DNA of 9,463 nt from positions 1-9,463 of the forward strand of contig CAYNCU010000165.1 of assembly GCA_964395765.1 (NCBI GenBank). Reading direction: 5' to 3'. Numbering within the stretch: position 1 is the stretch's first letter; the number at the start of each line of letters is the position of its first letter. The translations under genes and the position numbers were made by a program. This document shows, piece after piece, positions 6,115 to 9,463 of this stretch. A model generated the notes under the pieces. It ran no database searches, was not told where the DNA came from, and saw nothing but the letters and a program-made list of their open reading frames with translations. This DNA comes from DATDPY01 sp964395765. Lineage in GTDB: Bacteria > Bacteroidota > Bacteroidia > Cytophagales > Cyclobacteriaceae.

Positions 6115-8484
6115 TTATTCATATCGCAACGTTTTTACGGGGTTGGCAAGCGCTGTCTTTACGGATTGGAAGCCGACCGAGATAATGGCTACAGAAAGCG
6201 TTACGGCTCCGGCAATTATATATATCCAGAAATTAACAGGAGTACGGTAGGCAAAATGTTCCAGCAACTTATCCATCAGATAATAAGATAAAGGCCAGGC
6301 AATCACATTAGCCAACAATACCCATTTCGTAAATTCGCGGGTCAGCATCATTGTGAGACCGGGAACGGTGGCTCCCAGAACTTTTCTTATCCCAATTTCC
6401 TTCGTCTTGTAAGCAAGGACAAGCGCCGACAAGGCCACCAGTCCCATGCAGGCGATAATGAAAGCAATGATAGTGAATGTTTCACCGATGGCCACCAGTC
6501 TTGATTCGGATTGATATAGATTATTAAAACTTTCGTCCACGAAACGGTAAGGCAATGGCCGGGCCGGGTCGATGGTTATCCATTTTGAAGCCAAGTAATG
6601 AAGGGCCTCTTGCGTTTTCCCGGGTAGAATCCGAACGGTAATATAGTTATAGGCATTGCTTTCCTGGCCGCCGAAAATATGGATCATGGGTTCAATCCCG
6701 GATTCCAGCGATTGATAATTGTAATTTTCCACTACACCGATAATTTTTCTCTCCTTTCCTAAAACCTTAATTTTTCCTTCATTTCTGTCGGCCCAGCCGA
6801 TATCTTTCAAGGCAGCTTCGTTAACGATAACGGATTCATCCCGGTCGGAAGCCAGGTCCCTCGAAAAGTTCCGGCCTGCAATAAATTTAATTCCATAAGT
6901 TTTGAAAAAATTCTCGTCAACTACCATCCATCTTTCCCTTAATCTTTTTTCCTCCGGCCGGTCATCGGGATAGACGAATACATGACTTCCGTTTTCAGAA
7001 GGGATGGACATCGAAGATGAAGTCACATCATCAATCCCGGAATAATTCCTGAGTTCCGATTTAAATGTTTCGAGCTTGTGCCCGGCGGCATTTTCATCGG
7101 GGAAATCAGATTTGCTCGCCGTTATGATTAATAAATTTGATTTATTAATATTAAGATCGGCATTTTTCATGAACCGGATCTGTTTTATCATCACTGATGT
7201 TCCGATCAGCATTAGGACAGCCAGTACAAACTGGAAAACAATCAAGCCGTTTTTTACTATGGAGCGTTTTTCATTTATACCGGATCTGCCGGTCAGCGTT
7301 TGGGCTGGACGGAATTTTGTGATAAGCCATGACGGGTAAATCCCCGAAATTAAACCGGTTAGTAGGCCCAGTGTTATCAGAGCACCAACAGTTGTCACGA
7401 AATTACTATCCTGAAGTGATAAATGAATTCCGAAACTATGGTTGAAATAAGGTATGAGGATCTCGGCAACAATAATACCAGCAAATAAGGCAATAAAACT
7501 TATCATCAACGATTCACTTAAAAATTTCAGGATCAATTCCCTCCCGGATGCCCCCAGAACTTTCTGAACTCCGATTTCTTTATACCGTTCCAGCGAATTG
7601 GCTGTTGAAAGATTTATAAAATTTACAGAAGCGATCAGCAGGATGGCGAAGGCAATGATCAGCAGGAGGTAGGCGTATGAATTGGCATGCGTGGTTTCAT
7701 TATGGAGATCGGTAAACCTTGTTAATTTTAACTTCAAAGTTTTATCCGATTCATTGCCCATATTGTTCTTTACAAAACCAGGTAGCTCACTTTCCAATAA
7801 ATCACTATTGATGCCGGGTTTTAACAAGACATATGTATCCAGCCAGGAGCTGCCCCAGTATTCCTTTACATTGTTGTACCAGGGAACACTGGCAGAAGGG
7901 ACCATGATCTCGGGGCGGTATGTTGAATTTTCGGGAATATTATCAAAAACGCCACTGACAATATAATTGGTCTTGAAATCAATGATTATTGTTTTACCGA
8001 TCGGATCTTCATTCCCGAATAATTTTACAGCGGTGGACCTCGAGATTATCGCGGCATATTTGCTGTCGCCGAATGATGCGCTGTCTCCTTTCTGAAGCGG
8101 AAATGTAAAAATCCTGAATATGTTTTGCATGGCATAAGTGACCGGGATGTTAAATTTTTTGTCCGACACCTGCACCCATGAATCCTGCTCCCAGAGATGA
8201 GTGGCCTCCTGCACCTCAGAATATTTTTCCTGAAGAGCCTTAGCCATCGGGAACCACGTGTCGCGGGTTATTTGTATGCCCGTAGGAATATGTCGTTCCT
8301 TATAAACCTGGAATATCCGGTCTGCTTTTTTGTGATTGGAATTATAGGTCAGTTCGTTTTTGGCATACAGGAACATAATTATACCCGCGGCAATTCCGAT
8401 GGCGAGACCGGCAATATTTATGAATGAACTGAGCCGGTTCTTAACTAAATTCCGTAGAGCGATTTTCAGGTGATTTTTAAGCAT
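6115..8484 (-). CDS. FtsX/MacB-type ABC transporter permease, 8-TM, first of a tandem pair
   Basis: The 789-residue product has the same architecture as its downstream paralogue. Membrane helices lie at about 21-42, 270-290, 322-346, 364-386, 411-433, 667-690, 719-738 and 751-773. Periplasmic MacB_PCD-type domains fill about 43-268 and 434-665. The coupling segments are KEIGVQKVLGAS (302-313) and KEIGIRKVLGAT (695-706), and the C-terminus is NPVKTLRYE. Shared features with permease 2 include the N-terminal HLK-x-x-x-RN, the INI-x-GL-x-x-GIAA first helix and the FTK / FAYR segments near the end. The periplasmic domains differ much more, which suggests an old duplication with changed periplasmic specificity. 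It probably acts in the inner membrane with an ATPase encoded elsewhere; the substrate or partner is not evident. The ATG at 8484 follows a modest purine-rich GGAAACC. It is the first gene of its presumed transcript, since the next gene upstream ends 634 bases away. Confidence 0.93.
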   Translation of the reverse strand: MLKNHLKIALRNLVKNRLSSFINIAGLAIGIAAGIIMFLYAKNELTYNSNHKKADRIFQVYKERHIPTGIQITRDTWFPMAKALQEKYSEVQEATHLWEQDSWVQVSDKKFNIPVTYAMQNIFRIFTFPLQKGDSASFGDSKYAAIISRSTAVKLFGNEDPIGKTIIIDFKTNYIVSGVFDNIPENSTYRPEIMVPSASVPWYNNVKEYWGSSWLDTYVLLKPGINSDLLESELPGFVKNNMGNESDKTLKLKLTRFTDLHNETTHANSYAYLLLIIAFAILLIASVNFINLSTANSLERYKEIGVQKVLGASGRELILKFLSESLMISFIALFAGIIVAEILIPYFNHSFGIHLSLQDSNFVTTVGALITLGLLTGLISGIYPSWLITKFRPAQTLTGRSGINEKRSIVKNGLIVFQFVLAVLMLIGTSVMIKQIRFMKNADLNINKSNLLIITASKSDFPDENAAGHKLETFKSELRNYSGIDDVTSSSMSIPSENGSHVFVYPDDRPEEKRLRERWMVVDENFFKTYGIKFIAGRNFSRDLASDRDESVIVNEAALKDIGWADRNEGKIKVLGKERKIIGVVENYNYQSLESGIEPMIHIFGGQESNAYNYITVRILPGKTQEALHYLASKWITIDPARPLPYRFVDESFNNLYQSESRLVAIGETFTIIAFIIACMGLVALSALVLAYKTKEIGIRKVLGATVPGLTMMLTREFTKWVLLANVIAWPLSYYLMDKLLEHFAYRTPVNFWIYIIAGAVTLSVAIISVGFQSVKTALANPVKTLRYE

Positions 8485-8797
8485 AATGGTTTCCGTATAT
8501 TCAATGTAAGGTTATGCAGGTTACCGTAATTTTTAATTATAGTGAATGATTAGGCTCTTAATAAAGCCCGGCCTGACCGGTAATGAGGCTTATCTCCGAC
8601 TGATTCAGTTTAAACCTCCTCCTAAAAGCCTGCTACATATAAATCAATTAATATCCGACCTTGATTGATCAAAGCCAAGAATAATGCCGGAAACATAACC
8701 TGCTGGTTTACAATATTTTAATTTGCCATTCATGTATGCGCCCGTCGGAAAATACAACACATGTGTCCGGGTAACCAACAACATTATTTTTTAATCC

Positions 8798-8830
8798 TCC
8801 TTCGCATTTCGCTTCGCCAGACACGAAGGA
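8798..8830. repeat. imperfect inverted repeat TCCTTCG / CGAAGGA
   Basis: TCCTTCG at 8798-8804 is the exact reverse complement of CGAAGGA at 8824-8830, separated by 19 bases that include a further TTCG-containing stretch. The right arm sits in ACACGAAGGACATGG, which resembles the CACGAAGGACA-type intergenic repeats seen in many bacterial genomes (from memory). Its role is unknown. Confidence 0.35.
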
Positions 8831-8854
8831 CATGGTTTAATTCCCCTGAGCGCT

Positions 8855-8878
8855 GCTCCGGAAATTTGAGTCCGGGGC
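8855..8878. repeat. GC-rich hairpin with 8-bp stem
   Basis: GCTCCGGA (8855-8862) can pair with TCCGGGGC (8871-8878) over eight positions (one a G-T wobble), leaving the 8-base loop AATTTGAG. This is the strongest stem-loop I found in the interval. Neither strand has a run of Ts directly after it, so it is not a canonical intrinsic terminator. It lies about 240 bases downstream of the phosphoesterase stop and about 370 bases upstream of permease 1, and may be an RNA-processing or 3'-end structure. Confidence 0.45.
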
Positions 8879-8921
8879 TTGCCCTGAAGTTAAATACCTT
8901 TTATATAACCGGATAATAATT

Positions 8922-8935
8922 ACATAAGATTATGT
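8922..8935. repeat. 14-base dyad ACATAA-GA-TTATGT
   Basis: A perfect 6-bp dyad with a 2-base spacer is followed by a second TTATGT at 8939-8944. Its size suits a dimeric regulator site, but it is far from any start codon (over 400 bases from permease 1), so an operator role is speculative. Confidence 0.3.
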
Positions 8936-8966
8936 GCATTATGTCAGGAGCTAACCAAAGATTTTT

Positions 8967-9041
8967 CCGCCTGTACTGCCTATCGCCTGCCGCGAACATC
9001 CTACCGCTTCCTACCACCAATTCCCGCCGCCTATCACCTGC
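8967..9041. repeat. degenerate C-rich heptamer repeat cluster (CTGCCTA-like)
   Basis: The segment can be read as about ten decayed 7-base units related to CTGCCTA: CTGCCTA, TCGCCTG, CCGCGAA, CATCCTA, CCGCTTC, CTACCAC and so on, closing with CGCCGCC and TATCACC. The 7-base phase is mostly kept while the units diverge. Similar heptamer tracts are, from memory, frequent between genes in Bacteroidota. On the transcribed (minus) strand it is G-rich. Confidence 0.6.
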
Positions 9042-9092
9042 AATTATTTACCATAAATCTCTCCAAAGAACTTCCAGCTCATTACATCCCGG

Positions 9093-9127
9093 GATCTTCG
9101 ATCCTCGATCCTCGAACCTCAATCCTC
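9093..9127. repeat. five tandem heptamers (GATCCTC) overlapping a stop codon
   Basis: Five consecutive 7-base units run without gaps: GATCTTC, GATCCTC, GATCCTC, GAACCTC, AATCCTC. The fourth and fifth cover the TGA stop (9119-9121) and last codons of the phosphoesterase gene, so the repeat has grown into or out of its 3' end. The perfect palindrome ATCCCGGGAT (9086-9095) abuts it, and GGATC (9092-9096) can pair with GATCC (9100-9104) just after the stop. Confidence 0.8.
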
Positions 9128-9463
9128 ATCAACGGATTCAGCTACCTTAACAAAAGCCGAATGCCTCGGCGGCGGACATGCATCCCCGTCCCCTTTGATC
9201 GCAGCCCATAATACTTTGTTGAATTCCCTGTCCGGGGCAAGATCTTCCTTCGTGAAATTCAGTTTTTCACTTCGCTGTTGCCAAATGTTGTCGGCCAGTT
9301 TGGGATTCACTTCCAGGAGATTGTAGGTCTCGGGAACTGCAATATAAGGAGTGCTGTCAGGGCTGTTATTGAAGCAGCGCCACATAGGTTCTGCGGCGGC
9401 ATCGTACTGGCTCATAGGAGGCATGCCGAGGATCAGTTCAATGGTTCGCAAAATAGAGGCGGT
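9119..9463 (-). CDS. C-terminal end of a YncE-type/phosphoesterase family protein (5' part beyond the window)
   Basis: The reading frame is open to the right edge and stops at TGA 9119-9121, giving the last 114 residues. The segment ILRTIELILGMPPMSQYDAAAEPMW, with the later STPY and NKVLWAAIKGD segments, matches the end of the alkaline-phosphatase-superfamily phosphoesterase domain found in Bacteroidota proteins annotated as beta-propeller (YncE/SMP-30-like) plus phosphoesterase fusions. In those proteins this region closes the phosphoesterase fold; the metal-binding residues lie upstream and are not visible. The N-terminal propeller is therefore only an expectation. The true start lies outside the window, so the TTG at 9451 should not be read as a start. 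The substrate is unknown, and such proteins are usually secreted to the periplasm. The gene ends 634 bases before permease 1 and is probably a separate transcription unit. Confidence 0.82.
   Translation of the reverse strand, partial: TASILRTIELILGMPPMSQYDAAAEPMWRCFNNSPDSTPYIAVPETYNLLEVNPKLADNIWQQRSEKLNFTKEDLAPDREFNKVLWAAIKGDGDACPPPRHSAFVKVAESVDED

Larger units (their letters stand above)
8485..9118. other. 634-base gene-free interval between the phosphoesterase end and permease 1
   Basis: No credible gene is seen on either strand. The right half contains degenerate heptamer repeats (8967-9041 and 9093-9127). The middle holds a GC-rich hairpin (8855-8878) and the palindromes ACACATGTGT (8757-8766) and ACATAA-GA-TTATGT (8922-8935). 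The left part, from about 8485 to 8640, should contain the promoter and leader of the permease pair. I found no good match there to the Bacteroidota -7/-33 consensus. A TATAAT-like hexamer on the minus strand near 8540 lacks a matching upstream box. GGCT (8553-8556) and AGCC (8565-8568) could form a small stem in the leader. Confidence 0.7.

Noticed and set aside
3901..8427. Plus-strand open frames inside the two permease genes
   Set aside because: All lie antisense to strongly conserved FtsX/MacB coding sequence and are products of its codon usage.
8564..8591. Hairpin or attenuator from AAGCC (8564-8568) and GGCTT (8587-8591) upstream of permease 1
   Set aside because: Only five base pairs with an asymmetric interior and no T-tract or leader peptide; too weak to annotate.
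8757..8766. ACACATGTGT palindrome as an operator
   Set aside because: It is a perfect 10-bp palindrome but sits about 270 bases from the nearest start codon and has no second copy nearby.
8967..9127. CRISPR array
   Set aside because: The repeated units are only 7 bases, contiguous and degenerate, without spacers, and no cas genes are present.
8932..9150. Plus-strand open frame of 72 codons
   Set aside because: It is built mostly from the heptamer repeats and overlaps the end of the phosphoesterase gene on the opposite strand; the product is low-complexity and unlike a protein.

Overview
The window comes from a member of the Bacteroidota, most likely an environmental Bacteroidales/Marinilabiliales-type lineage (the lineage below phylum is inference). 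The evidence is an ECF sigma factor, a FecR-type anti-sigma factor with a C-terminal DUF4974-like module, and a TonB-dependent receptor with an STN signalling domain, in that order. There are also two very long (about 790 aa) FtsX/MacB-type permeases ending in the characteristic NPV-x-x-LRYE tail, and A/T-rich translation leaders that mostly lack a strong Shine-Dalgarno. All six supported genes lie on the minus strand, so the text below follows transcription from high to low coordinates.

Region by region: (1) 9119-9463 holds the C-terminal 114 residues of a phosphoesterase/YncE-type protein that runs off the right edge. (2) 8485-9118 is a 634-base gene-free interval containing two clusters of degenerate 7-bp repeats, a strong GC-rich hairpin and several short palindromes. 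(3) 6115-8484 and 3702-6074 are two paralogous 8-TM permeases 40 bases apart, probably one transcript, with no ATPase gene in view. (4) 3232-3701 is a 470-base A/T-rich gene-free interval holding a short direct-repeat element and probably the promoter of the next operon. (5) 3231 down to 1 is a three-gene cell-surface signalling operon: sigma factor (TTG start), FecR-like anti-sigma factor, and TonB-dependent receptor truncated by the left edge after 531 codons.

How they work together: by analogy with FecI/FecR/FecA, the outer-membrane receptor binds its ligand, its periplasmic STN domain contacts the periplasmic part of the inner-membrane FecR protein, and the sigma factor is released to transcribe the operon. 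The receptor's plug has the sequence style of stand-alone Bacteroidota TonB receptors rather than the SusC type, so a SusD partner is not expected, though the downstream sequence is not visible. The permeases resemble MacB/LolC-family inner-membrane components and need an ATPase encoded elsewhere; nothing in the sequence links them functionally to the sigma operon. I see no phage, insertion sequence, CRISPR array, tRNA or rRNA. The genes are ordinary for the phylum; the less explained material is in the two intergenic intervals.
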